Positions 49,105 through 60,708 of a DNA stretch of 64,000 nucleotides are shown here, piece by piece. A program made the position numbers and the translations under genes. Location: the NCBI RefSeq assembly GCF_011075055.1, contig NC_058147.1, positions 9,982,001 through 10,046,000 on the forward strand. Direction: 5' to 3'. The stretch comes from Mangifera indica. Its lineage: Eukaryota; Streptophyta; Magnoliopsida; Sapindales; Anacardiaceae. The notes beneath the pieces were generated by a model. That model was not told the DNA's origin. It worked only from the letters and a program-made list of their open reading frames with translations, and made no database searches. The number at the start of each line of letters is the position of its first letter. The stretch's first letter is position 1.

Positions 49105-49800
49105 CTGATTGATCTTAAGCTATAGTTAGCAGTAGTTATTTGGATTATACATATTTTCCCTTATTTATGAGATGCTGAGGCAGGATAAACACTAATGCCC
49201 TTAAACATCCATTGGCTAGGGATGCCTGAGTTCGTTACAATTGCAGTGAGATTGGATTGGTGTTGTTTTACAGCAAGGAGATGTTATTTTCAATTGGGTC
49301 AGGTGTAGAGGGAAGGGAAGACAAAAGATTCAGGTTAATGTCTGAACTAAAACTTATATTAGATACCGACACAGCTTGTAATTTATATTGATTTTGTAGT
49401 GTCTAGTTTCAACTGTAAGAGTGTCGTTATTATTCTGCATTTCTGATTTGGTATATTTTCAGTTCCTTATTCTTTTGCCAATGGTAGTAAAATACGTTTG
49501 ATTAGGCGGCTAAATTTTGTAGCAAAATAGAAATGTTTCATAGCGAAAACTATAGAAGCCACATTTCCTGTGTATAAATTTGATTTCACATGAGTTATAG
49601 GAGTCATATTATAGAAAAAGCAATATAAACATGAGAATGAAAAACATGAATAATAATAAAAACTTAATCTCAATTATTTGTCTCTTGATAGTGGGGTGTT
49701 AATTAAAATAACCTTTTCTTTTGTTTTTATACATATATAATTATTATTTTTTACTATATATATAAAATTAAAACATAAAATATTCAAAATACTCTCAGTA
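49105..49800 (+). other. 3' flank of the CCA-adding enzyme gene
   Basis: 3' UTR and downstream spacer. No further gene. The small minus-strand ORF at 49467-49673 has no recognisable features. Confidence 0.4.
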
Positions 49801-50030
49801 TATGTACTCACCCAGTCAACCAATAAGCCTCATTTACCCAATCAACACATAAACCTTGCCCATCTGGTTAATTCATAAAGCAAAATCTTTCATCTAGCTG
49901 AAGCAAAAAATCACTCATTCATTCACCCAGTCAACCCATTAAGCAAAACATTCACTTAACTGAGGCAAAATCACTCATTCACTTACTCAGCCAACCCATA
50001 AAAGTCATTTATAAAAATTAGTTACCCAAT
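49801..50030. repeat. Degenerate ~60-bp tandem repeat
   Basis: A unit with CACCCAGTCAACCCATAAAG, then AGCAAAATC.TTCA, then CTGA.GCAAAATCACTCATTC recurs three to four times imperfectly. Confidence 0.55.
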
Positions 50031-50862
50031 CGAGGAGAAAACTTTTACCACCGCCAAGCAGTCAAGTCACCGTTACTAGTGCCATCTGGTCATTAGCAAC
50101 GATGTTTTCATCACTTTAGATTTGTTCCACCGGCGGGTTTTAATCATCTTCATGGATTTCAAGTTTAAACACCTAAAAAATAGGGATATTAAAATAAACA
50201 ATTTTTTTGTTTTATATATAGAGAGTCGTTTTTTTCTACTATACTGACTTTTCTTTAAAAAGAGAAGAGTTTTCTGACAAAAGCAATAGTGGTCTAAAGT
50301 TGTAGTCCACTTCCAGTAACATTCCAATGAAAAAAACAAAAAAAAAAATGGGTTAAAATATTGTAGTAAACACAAAAAAGATCCAAGTAAGTTTTAGATC
50401 TACACCTTTTAAATATTATTTACAACATTTTTATGCTATTTTCTTTGAGAGCATCTTTGTAGATAATTCATGATTGCTCGATAAAAATTTGTGGTTTCAA
50501 AGTGAATTTAGATAAAATACTACATAAATAATTAGAAAAGTTCAATAGATCAAGATTTGCAAATATTTTCTTGCATTTAAGTTGCTTGGGTGTGTGAGAT
50601 CTGGGTTTATTGGGTTAGTCAGGTCAGTTGGTAGGCGCCCTAGTCAATCTCCTATGAGTAGAAACTTTCATAATAATAACCTTATGGTTTAGGCTTTACA
50701 TTTCTATTAAAGGCAATATACATTTTATCTTTTTCATCCCTTTCTTTGCCAAAGTAACTAAATCTTCATTTCTCATATGAGTCTTAGAAGTGAATAAACC
50801 CCTTATTTGTTGGTTTATGGAATTCCAAGTGAATAAATCCCTTACTCTCTTTAAAATCAATT
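50031..50862. other. Intergenic spacer
   Basis: No gene recognised. A minus-strand ORF of about 99 aa at 50076-50375 is low-complexity and unsupported. Confidence 0.35.
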
Positions 50863-51740
50863 TTAATAAATATCAAAAAGATGTTGCTGAATGTTTTGCA
50901 CTAAAGGCAAGAGAAGACGTCTTAGTGTAAGATAATATGAAGCATAGACACCGCAATTTGTCAATCGAATGCTTGGGAACACCGGTCTTATGATGTGTGG
51001 TGAACAACTCATCTGTTCAAGGAGTACGACCCAATTTCTCCAAATAACCACTCGCATTCATCATATACGACAATGTTCTAAATGGTTGCATCCATTCCTT
51101 AAATTTCGTAGCATTTTTTGTGTAATTAATAAAATCATATATTGTCAGTGACCATTTATGCAAATTAAACTCACCACAAACTCAATGCTCATTCTCAATG
51201 CATATGGGAAAGTACGCTTGGTACAAACAACAATAGAATAAATTATTTAATGAAGTTATGAAAACCAATATAATATAACTAATAATTATGTATTGTTTTA
51301 TTACCTTATCAACCGTGTTCTATGGGCGAAAGTATAGGTTAGTTCGCAGTTTAGAAATGTCATTTATCTAATTGATAAAAAGAGGTAACCACTCACAATC
51401 GGACCTTATCACAAAAAACTTTCATACTTGTGAAATGATATGTGCAACAAATGATGTAAAGATAGTCGTTTAGTTTTGATCTTTGTACGCATGCCTCAAG
51501 ATATATAAGTAATTATCAATGTGTTATGTTGGAAAGTGAAACATGTCACTTTTCAATTTATAAAAAACAATCGCTTTATATTAAATGGTATAAAAGTTGA
51601 AGAAAAATTGTACCTTGTCTATCAACACACAATCCGAGGCCATCAATTTACACCAAAACCCAGGTTTTTTCATTTGACCTAATGGAAATATATTTTTTAT
51701 GTCAGAATTACTAGTAGTGTTGTACCAATCATGGAAATCC
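50863..51740 (-). pseudogene. C48 (Ulp1-like) peptidase remnant of a transposon
   Basis: Minus-strand translation in shifting frames gives WYKDFHDWYNTTSN, then LMASDCVLIDK, LYILRHAYKDQN, NLH..WSLTIYDFINYTKNAT with WMQPFRTLSYMMNASGYL, and finally SIRLTNCGVYASYYLTLRR. These follow the layout of the Ulp1 protease C-terminal domain that plant Mutator-like elements often carry (the KAONASHI-type ULP genes). The NCGVY string sits where the catalytic cysteine (DCGVF) belongs, and WSL where the catalytic histidine neighbourhood (HW.L) belongs. Stops and frameshifts show that it is dead. Confidence 0.6.
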
Positions 51741-52859
51741 TTGTACCACAGGGTGTCAGCTGGATGTATTAACGTAGTTGAATCATCTTGAGGGGTTTTG
51801 TTCCTTCGTGGTTTTGTTGGGTCTGTGAATGGGCTTACTTTGTGTTTCCCTTTCTTAGTTGTTGATCGAATGCTGTCTTTATAATAGACGTAAGTCCTTC
51901 TTCCTTACTTGTTGTTGCGTTTGGAGGGGATTCTTCATTGATTGGTGGCTTCTCTTTGGTTTCGTTCTTGGAAAGATCCTCCTCCTACATAGTTATAATA
52001 TCAGTCATTTTAAGTGAACATCGAATATTAGTTAAAATTCTAATATAATGTGTTAAATGAACCTGCTTTTTTATAGGGGTGGAGTGATAGGATGACTCGA
52101 TGACTTTCAAATGCATGTCTATTCGATATATATTTTTATCCAATTCTGTCCACATAAGATTGACTTGGTCCATGATAGTTACTCAGCTAGCACCTGCTGC
52201 AAAATGGTCCATGAGACGTGAATGTGTGGCAAAATGTGTAGACTCATAAACTATTATGTTGGTGAGGTGTGAACATGGGGGGAACTATAGGGGCTTGTAA
52301 ATTGTTGTGTTAATTGTGGGCTTATTAGTGGAGTAGGTACGAAAGGGGCATCCCAAACATGTGGATAGGTCGAGGTTCCCACGAGTGGTGACACCCAAGG
52401 AAACTGTAGGCTGACCCTACGGGGTAGGGACTGGTGGTTAAGTGTCGTATTAGCCTTCTCTGCAATCTTGTAATCCTCCTCCTTACCTACCCTAATAAAC
52501 CCCTCTATGTCTCTCTTTCTAACGGTGTTGGATGCAATACAAAAGAGAGAACGTCCTATTAAGTGAAATGAAGCAAATTCGGTTTAAAAAATGTAATTAA
52601 TGATTCAAACAACTATGAGATTTTTGAAATAAGTCCTTATAGGAAGAGCGTCCATAATCTTTGATTTGTGTTCCCATGTTGGGATGCTCAAAGTCCTCCA
52701 TTTTAGTATCTGAGGGGCTTGATCAACTTCGACATTTTCAATAAAATTCTCGAGGTTACCCAATGCCTCATAAATCTAGAACTACATTTTTACCAAACAT
52801 TTAGGTTAACAAGTATGAGCATGTTATAAAAAAAATCCTTATCAAGTAAATGACATGAT
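51741..52859 (-). other. Linker part of the DUF1985-Ulp1 transposon remnant
   Basis: Between the two recognisable domains. One minus-strand stretch (52173-51985, MDQVNLMWTELDKNIYRIDM) may be coiled-coil linker sequence. Otherwise no domain is recognised. Confidence 0.4.
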
Positions 52860-53470
52860 TACTTGAAAGCTCATTGCATACTTCATTGTCGGATAATATG
52901 GATAATTGTTCATCATGTGTTCATATCTTGTGTGTATTGTTGGCCACATTGAGTTCATTGCATTCCATACAATGTTCCCCCACGGGTACCTACTAAATAC
53001 ATCAAGGTTGTCTGATAAATATACGAATCGATCTTGGATTACCTTCTTGTGTCTGCCTAAATTAGAGTATAATGTGCAAAATACAATACAACTCGCTTCA
53101 CCATATCCTCATCGTCATCGCTCTAGCTATGTGCCTTAATCGCTATTTTCATATTAGTATAATTAATTAATGCGACCATTGGAAAGTATTGTCGTCTCAA
53201 TCGACAGACCCCTGAAAAATATACGTATGATGACACATCCGTATTATCATAAAAAATTAGCTGTGTCACAAATGCAAACTCTACTAGGCTAAACCGAACA
53301 TCGACACCATTTACACAAAACTATAATTATTTTTTACGATCTCCATGATTAATCAAACATAATAACATTGAGTGTATGAGTATCAAGTTATTTTGATGCT
53401 CTCGTATGCTTAAAAATTGCCTAAAACATGTTCCTCTGAAAATTTCTTGTTGACTCATATTGAGGCTAGA
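52860..53470 (-). pseudogene. DUF1985 domain remnant (plant Mutator-like element protein)
   Basis: The minus-strand translation runs MSQQEIFRGTCFRQFLSIRE, HSMLLCLIN, VNGVDVRFSLVEFAFVTQL, RRQYFPMVALINYTNMKIAI, EDMVKRVVLYFAHYTLI, then RFVYLSDNLDVFSRYPWGNI and VWNAMNSMW. The order FR.TCFG.FL, F.L.EFALVTGL, RYPWG is typical of DUF1985 (recalled). The RYPWG motif is exact. An in-frame stop near 53310 and frameshifts are present. With the Ulp1 remnant downstream it marks one decayed element of about 2.7 kb or more. Its terminal repeats were not found. Confidence 0.65.
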
Positions 53471-53689
53471 TCAAATCTTTGTAACTGCATCTAGGTTTGC
53501 TTGGACAGTAATTTGGCTTCAAAATTTGTATGCAAGGTGAAATTATACTCACCATCCTGCTCATTCACAAAAAATTTCTGAAACAAAGTAATTATACATT
53601 AACTAATTAAAATTATAAAAATAGTGAAAAAACAAAATTTAGAAACAATTAAAAAGTTAAATTTAAAATAAAAAATAATTAATAATTTA

Positions 53690-53990
53690 AAATTGATTGG
53701 CCCGTGGCTAATCAATATTTTTATTAAAAAATTTACGCCAACCAATTTTCTAAATAAAAAATTGGCGGTCAAAGCAATTTTTTAAATAAAAAATTGGTGA
53801 CCGAACCAAATTTTAAAAGATTGGCTACCAACAATTTTTTAATAAAAATTAACAGCTAAGTTTTGGTAGTAAAAGCTTTTTAAATAAAAGCGGGTGGTTG
53901 GATTCTCAGTCGTTCAGTCAATCATTTGACCAACAAATTTTTAAAAATTTTAAAATTTAAAATTAATTGACTGTACGATTGATTGGCCGA
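53690..53990. repeat. Degenerate ATTGG-rich repeats
   Basis: Blocks like TTTTTAAATAAAAAATTGGC recur about five times with GGTGACC/GGCGGTC linkers. Imperfect and non-coding. Confidence 0.45.
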
Positions 53991-54117
53991 CCAATCACAC
54001 ATTAAAAATTTTATCAGAACATATTATCCTACAAATCCATTAAATCATACATTTTAAATAATATTTTTTCAACTCATATATATCATTTCAGTACAATAAA
54101 ATTAAATATAAAAAAGA

Positions 54118-54296
54118 TAATACTATGTGTATCTATTTTTAGTATATAATTTATATATATAATAATATGTCATCATGTAATTAAATAATTTTAAAATATA
54201 TGTTATTATATAATAAAGAAACATTCAATTACATAATAATATCTTATCTGTATATATAAATTATATATCAAAAATAGATACATATAATTTTATTGT
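54118..54296. mobile_element. Hairpin MITE
   Basis: The left half with TGTGTATCTATTTTTAGTAT and AATTTATATATATAATAATATG is the near reverse complement of the right half ending ATATCAAAAATAGATACATAT. The two arms (about 70-80 bp) meet around a TTTTAAAATATATG centre. No coding capacity. It belongs with the other small AT-rich copies at 32.1, 55.8, 59.0 and 59.6 kb. Confidence 0.6.
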
Positions 54297-55337
54297 ATAA
54301 AAAAACTTAATTTTAATATAATAAAACCAAATTTAAAAAAACCCAAATTAATATAACAAAATAAATAAATTTTGAAAATTTTAAATTAGTACTCATAACA
54401 AAATAAAAGATGCAATAAATAAAGAAACACACAAAGGTGGCGCATAGGGCCCATAGGCTTTTAAAGAACAAAATTTACAAATGTCAAGGAGAAACGTCCA
54501 TAGTTCATATTGGAAGAAGATGGTGACGTGGCTTGCATTCCAACCTAATTAAAATTTTCGTTTTTGTTTTGGTTATTGGTTAACGTTACATTGGGTAGAA
54601 TGAAAGATGATATATGGCTATTTAATTTTAAAATAAAATAAAATAATATTTAATTAAATAATGATAATACTTTTTTAGATATACATAATTTTATTATTAA
54701 ATATTAAACAAAAATTGATAACATTTTTTTAGAAATTTTGAACAGTTATAACCAGGTCAAAGGACTTATTTCCACCAAATTTTTGATATATTCTTAAAGT
54801 CATATTCATATGATTTAAAAAGTCTAAAGTCTCACCCATAAGCCAATTGTCATTAAAATTTTCTATTAAGGATAGCGATAAAATCGTTTTTTACTAATAA
54901 TATTAAAAAAATATAAAATTCATTATATTTTTACTCCAAAGTTTTAAAAACTAAGTTTACCCTTTCCTAAAATTTTCTAACTTTTAAAAGTAACATCCTC
55001 TCCCCCAAAATCGAAGATTTCTTTTTTAGATGCTCTCTGACCACTATCTTCGGTCACGAGTGACTACACTTCAACTCACCATCTCCGACCACCATATCTT
55101 CACTCTCTTACGTAAGAAGATGTGATGAAGATGTATCTTTGTTGATTTCAAACGAATTGACAAAGACTTCATCAATTCCAGAAGAACTTGTCTTCGTCGA
55201 TTCTTCTGGAATCAATGAAGATGCGTCTTTGTTGCATCTTCTAAAAACGTCAGAGAGATGAAAAGTGGCTAGAGATTTGTACATTGAAGTGTTGTCCCTG
55301 GTGGTTGGAAAACATCTGAAAAATAAACCCTAGGTTT

Positions 55338-55379
55338 TGGGGGTGGGGTGGGGGTGGGAGAGAGGGGGGGGGGGGGGGG
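55338..55379 (+). other. G-rich tract with G-quadruplex potential
   Basis: Successive G runs of 4-6 separated by single T (GGGGGTGGGGTGGGGGTGGG), then an almost pure G16-17 run. It satisfies the usual four-run G-quadruplex pattern several times over. Confidence 0.7.
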
Positions 55380-55380
55380 T

Positions 55381-55521
55381 GAATATTACTTTTAAAAATT
55401 AGAAAACTTTAGGCATGAGTGAAATTATTAGTTTTTAAAACTTTAGGAGGGGAATATTACTTTTAAAAATTAGAAAACTTTAGGCACGAGTGAAATTATT
55501 AGTTTTTAAAACTTTGGAGAA
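55381..55521. repeat. 71-bp tandem duplication
   Basis: GAATATTACTTTTAAAAATT starts at 55381 and again at 55452, and the rest of the unit is nearly identical. Confidence 0.9.
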
Positions 55522-55774
55522 AGGAACATAATAAATTTTATTTTTAATATTATTAATAAAATAACAATTTTACCCTTGTCTGTAACAAAAATTTTAACAG
55601 GAATTGGCTCATGGGTGTGACTTTGAGTTTTTCAAATCCCGTGAGTATGATTTTGGGAATACATCCAAACTTGGGTGGGAATAAGTCCTTAGGCCTTATA
55701 ATTACCTAAATTTGTACAACTAAACATTGTCCTCCAACAAGTTTATAACATTTAAAATGTTCATTTTGGTGTTG

Positions 55775-55935
55775 GGTAGTGTTATATGTAAAAATAAGGT
55801 GCATAATTTTATACACAAATAATGATATGTTATCATATGATTAGATAGTTTTAAATTAAAGATAAAATAATATTTAATGAAATATTATTATTTGTGTATA
55901 TAGTTTTATTATTTGATACTCAATTATCATTGATA
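55775..55935. repeat. AT-rich MITE copy
   Basis: GTGCATAATTTTATACACAA at the left and TTGTGTATATAGTTTTATTA at the right are inverted. The centre has GATTAGATAGTTTTAAATTA, shared with copies at 32.2, 59.0 and 59.6 kb. Confidence 0.5.
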
Positions 55936-56325
55936 AATTACCAACTATTTAGAGAAAATTAATTTAAAAAAATACATTTTACAATCAGCACATTAACAAT
56001 GTTATAAAGTAATTAAATTTTAAAAAATTTATTATTGAAACTTGAATGGAAAATCTCATTTATTAAATTTAAAAGTATATGTTATCAAACCAATTTTATT
56101 TTAAATGTTAAAATAATTCATATTATATATTAAATAATAACTATATAAAATTATTTTAAATATTATTTTTAAATAATTATTGGTCCAATCATTGATTAAA
56201 TAGTTCGGTTGTTGGTTCGACAAAACTGCCCCTCCATTGGAGCAACATCCAATCCGGTTCCTTAAATATTATATAAATTAACAACAAAAACAAGAATAAC
56301 AAATATTTATGAATTCAAATGTTTA

Positions 56326-56790
56326 TTACTAGACAGACACTAAATCTCATTTAGGGTAACAAGAGTGACAAGAAAATTGAAAATATGAATACAAAGATAG
56401 GGGGATATTAATAAATAATCCCAAGTGGAGTAAGATATTCATAATTATGAAAGCAAAAACCAAATTGAACTCTGCATATGACCATAGATTGGTTCAAAGG
56501 TTTTGTATCATACTAGAAATAATAATAATTTAATGAATGGAAGTAGCAAAGTTAATGATAATTACATAATTAAAATTTATAAGTACAAGATATATTCTCG
56601 AAGGTGAAATAAATAAAAAATTTGAAATTAATTTTTATAATGGTTAAGGATTTTAAGAATTAAAAATATAAAATATTTAAAGGAAATCAGCGGTTGTAAA
56701 TTGTAATAATCCTCTGATTTAAAATAAAGTATACTGAAAGTTGGGCTTCTAGTTTAACCAAAAAGCAGTTTTTGGTTTTTGTTTTTTTAA
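56326..56790. repeat. Duplicated intergenic segment, copy 1
   Basis: Matches 58855-59841 in order: ACTAAATCTCATTTAG.GTAA, AGTGGAGTAAGATATTCA, TATGACCATAGAT.GGTTC, TTTTGTATCATACTAGA, AAGTAGCAAAGTTAA, AAATATTTAAAG.AAATCAG. Copy 2 has extra insertions. The end of this copy includes an empty version of the element F insertion site (about 56757-56785). Confidence 0.75.
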
Positions 56791-57420
56791 GGCCGAAAGA
56801 CCTATTCCCAATTGTCTAACTCTCTCTCCCTCTCTTTCTAAGTTTTGATAATTTAAATACCTATTCATCAATAATTAAACTTAATAAAATCTGTTAAAAT
56901 TAAGGGTATACAGTTATTTTTATTTCACCAACAATATTAAAAAATAATTTTTTTTCATTTCTTAATATAATTTAAAATACTTACAATTTCTCTTAGTTTA
57001 AATTTTAAAAGTTATATTCTTTTTTAGGGTTTCAATATTTTTCTTCCTTCTTTAGCGATCAGACTTTGGCTGAGATTGTCTTCAACCTATCTTCTTTTTC
57101 TATAGCTGTTGATGAAGGCCAAAGATAAATGAAGATGCTCTAGAGGGAGATGATTTGTTGTGCGCTTCGAATCAAAGACAAAGATGCTTGCACGACAAAA
57201 GCCAGTTCAACATAAGTGCATCTTCTTTCTCTTTGTTTGAAACCAATTTGAAGGAAACACATTTTATTTCTTGTCATTTGGAGCCGATTCAATGTAGACG
57301 AAGACAAATTATCTTTGTCTTTGATTCAACGATTTGTTGTGCGCTTCGACGAAGTGCATGACAAATCATTTTCTATCGGGGCTTCTTGTCTTTGAGAGGT
57401 GGAGGTAGAGCCAGAGAAGC
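56791..57420. mobile_element. Foldback Mutator-like element E (left arm and core only)
   Basis: It begins GGCCGAAAGACCTATTCCCA, followed by the arm with AAACTTAATAAAATCTGTTAAAAT and a TTTAGGGTTTC stretch, then a core with GATGAAG, GACAAAGATGC and GACGAAGTGC motifs. No matching right arm is seen, so the right edge is a guess. The 68-aa ORF in the core is not considered a gene. Confidence 0.55.
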
Positions 57421-58259
57421 ATGGGTTAAAAATGAATCAAAACTATTTTTGTTGACATATGACAAGTCAATGTCGGATTGGCTAATTCGATTTATAAACC
57501 ATAATTTATATCTTGCATTATTACTTATTTACCCAAATTCGTAGTCTAGTTAACAGTAACATACTATTAATTGTTTATAAATTCCATAATTATTCAAAAT
57601 TTATGTCATCTTTTCCCTAATTTCACACAAACATTGTATCTGAAATGATAATATGCCTATTAAGTATATTTTATTTAATTTAGATTATTGGATTGAAAAA
57701 TCAATTATTATATATTTACAATAGTTTATACGAAAAATTTGATTGTGGATTATTATGATAATATTAGATGATTTAAGACATAATCTAAAAATTGATAGGA
57801 TTAGTTTTTTTAATTAATTATTAGATTATTAGATTTACAAATATTTTACAATTCTAATTATACCTCATGATAAATTTTTAAATTTTTATTCCCATCCCCC
57901 CATTTTAAAACTAAACATTTAATTATTTTTACTATCAAGAAAATATAATTAATTATTTAAAAAATGACATTAATTTAATAACTAAAATATAAAACATGGA
58001 AATTAATATTTGAAATATCTTTTTAAGGAGAAAATAATTTTTGCCTTATTTTTATTGTATATTTTAACAGATCACATTGGTTTGGATTAGATATGCATAT
58101 TGAATTGGAGGAAAGTGGAGTCGATTAAGTTTAATATTATCACATGTTTAGTGTAGAATTGGATAACAAATGTAAAATTAATTATTTAAATAAAAAATAT
58201 AATCATGTAAAACACTATTAATATTTTCAATATAAAATTTTGAAAACCGAAAAAAAAAA
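57421..58259. other. AT-rich intergenic spacer
   Basis: No gene or repeat structure recognised. Confidence 0.4.
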
Positions 58260-58670
58260 GGAACTGAATCAAATGTTTTAAACATGACAATTTAATTTTT
58301 AAAAACCATTGTTGCATTTTATTCAATTTTTTGAGAGTTTAATTGTCATTTTTGAAACTATTGAAGGTAAATTGATATTTCAAATATTTCTAAAAGACAA
58401 CAATTTTTTTTAAAATTTCACATAACCCCTAAAATTTTCACAAAGACCTTTATATTTTGAAAAATTATAATTTATCTATAATATACGATTATATGACAAA
58501 AATATCATTATTTATAAGAAGAGAATAAGAAAGGGTGAGAGTGAAAGGAAAAATAAATTAAATAAATCTTATATAATTCGAATATTTAAAATGTTAGTTT
58601 TAATTTTTATTAATTTAGAATTATATGATAATTTTAAAAAATGAAATAATAGAGATAAAATGATAATTTC
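58260..58670. repeat. Dispersed unknown repeat, copy 3
   Basis: It shares GTCATTTTTGAAACTATTGA and following blocks with 4620-4800 and the longer alignment with 3360-3850. Confidence 0.45.
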
Positions 58671-58854
58671 ACTCCTTAATATTATTGTTTCTTTAACATA
58701 GTTTAATTTTAGATGGGAACTTGTTATTTATGCTTTATTTTTTTGGTCAAAAAATGTTATTTATGTTAACTAGGGGTGAAAAAGTATTTTATAGCTAAAT
58801 TTTGGGTAGGGAAATGTAATTTACTCTTATTCATGTAGTCATAAACTTTGCTAA

Positions 58855-59841
58855 ATAGACACTAAATCTCATTTAGCGTAAGGATAGAGATACTAATGAA
58901 CAATAAAATTGTGTGTAAGTTCTTTTGATCTATAAATGTGTACACATATAAATATATTATAATATGACTGAGTGATTTTAAATTAAGTATAAAATAATTC
59001 TTAATTAGATGATGACATATTAAAAATAGTACACATAATATTGCTCATTAATAAATAATCTCAAGTGGAGTAAGATATTCAAAATTGTGAAAGGAAAGAC
59101 AAATTGAACTCTATATATGACCATAGATGGGTTCGAAACTTCTTAGCTAGGTTTTGTATCATACTAGACTGTTGAATTACTTTTAATAGAGCAATAATAA
59201 TAATTTAATTAATGAAAGTAGCAAAGTTAACAACAATGACATTAAGGGTTAGCAAAATTGATAAAACATTAAAACTTTCAAATTTAAGGTTTGAGTTTGG
59301 GTCTTTATTATACGTGTGAAACCTTGATTTTTTGGTTCAGTGATTGTGAGTCTGATCATTGTGTCTTAGATTTACCTATCTAACAAACACGGGTGGAGTT
59401 CCCACTCATTAAAAAGAAAGTTAATGATAATTTCCTAAAATGATGTACAATCTCTTAATTAAAATTAAAGAGTGCAAGATGTATTCTAGAAGGTGAAATA
59501 AAAAAAATATGAAATTAGTTTTTTTAGTGGTTAAAGATTTTAATAATGAGTTGAATATATTTTTGAATATATAATTAGATAGATAAATAATATATTATTA
59601 TATATTTAGAATTTTTATCTTTAATTTAAAATTATTTAACCATATAATAATTCATAATTTGCATTTAATAAAAACTAACAGTGTACTCATAGTTTCGCTC
59701 TTTAAGAACTAGAAATAAAATATTTAAAGAAAATCAGTGGCCGTAATAGCCCCTTGATTTAAAGCTGAGAAAGCCCCGCTCGTTGTATTATAGAAATGAG
59801 GTACACTGAAAATTAGACTTTATATTTTAATAAAAAAGAAA
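58855..59841. repeat. Duplicated intergenic segment, copy 2 (with insertions)
   Basis: Parallel to 56326-56790 but lengthened by an AT-rich MITE-like insertion (about 58890-59045), an unrelated stretch (about 59245-59420) and another AT-rich stretch (about 59545-59690). It ends at element F. Confidence 0.7.
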
Positions 59842-60708
59842 GGCCAAAGGACTATTTCCCATTCAAACTATGCTGAATTCTTAAAGTTCTTCCCGTCAAT
59901 TATGGAAATACCATTTACCCGCTCATGACCGGTTAAATTTAACGGAACCCTAACCCCTAAAAATTTAATCTCATTTTCCCCCCTAAAAGTTTAAAAACTA
60001 ACATTTTATTCCATAAGCTAAGTTTGAAAAGATCGCATTTCCCCCCTTAGAGTTTAGTTTCAAAACCCGTTCACTTTCTCCGATGCCGTCGCCAACCATC
60101 TCTCCCTCCCTCTACTGTTTCTCTTCCACCGACGACCCACCTCAACTCCACCCCAACCCATCCGACATTGAGAGACGTCATCTGGGAAGAAAAATCATCT
60201 TTCCAGATGAAGACGACTTATCTTCCCAAAGGACGATGAGTCGTCTCATCTTCGTTTGTGAAAACGATCGTCTTCCCAGACGACAAAGACGAGATTGATC
60301 AATCTCGTCTTCATCATCTGGGAAGACGATTCTCTTTCCAGACGACTTTTCTCGACGTCGGATGGGTTAAAGTAGAGTTGAGGTAGACCATCGGTGGAAG
60401 AGAAATCATCGGGAGGGAGAGACGGTCGGCGATGGCGCCGGAGAAAGTGAACGGGTTTGGAAACTAAACCCTAGGGGGGGAAATGTGATCTTTTAAAACT
60501 TGGCTTAGGGGAGAAAAGTTAGTTTTTAAATTTAGGGGGGAAAATAAAATCATATTTAAGTTTATTTTTAATATTAAATATAAAATGATAATTTTACCCT
60601 TACTATCGTTAATTTTAACTGTTCATGAGTGGGTATATGATATTTTTATAGTTAACGGGGGAAACTTTGAAAATTTAGCATAGTTTGGGTGGGAATAATC
60701 GTTTGGCC
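59842..60708. mobile_element. Foldback Mutator-like element F, complete, perfect 9-bp TSD
   Basis: 867 bp. The left end GGCCAAAGGACTATTTCCC and the right end GGGAATAATCGTTTGGCC are inverted, flanked by identical AAAAAGAAA (59833-59841 and 60709-60717). The arms run about 250 bp to AACCCGTTCACTTTCTCCG on the left and GGAGAAAGTGAACGGGTT on the right, a near-perfect match. The core (about 60080-60440) is itself symmetric, with repeats of ATCTGGGAAGA, GACGAC and CGTCTTC. The 71-aa ORF at 60083-60298 reads through these repeats and is not supported as a gene. Confidence 0.92.

Larger units (their letters stand above)
54755..55695. mobile_element. Foldback Mutator-like element D, imperfect 9-bp TSD
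   Basis: Ends GGTCAAAGGACTTATTTCCACC and ..GTGGGAATAAGTCCTTAGGCC are inverted repeats. Flanks TTATAACCA (54746-54754) and TTATAATTA (55696-55704) agree at 7 of 9 bases. Long arms meet a core with GATGAAGATG, GTCTTCGTCGATTCTTC and GAAGATGCGTC motifs. The right arm holds a G-rich tract and a 71-bp tandem duplication. Non-coding. Confidence 0.75.

Noticed and set aside
60083..60298. 71-aa ORF MPSPTISPSLYCF..
   Set aside because: It reads through the palindromic core of element F; acidic and basic stretches come from GACGAC/GTCGTC repeats. A captured exon is possible but nothing supports it.
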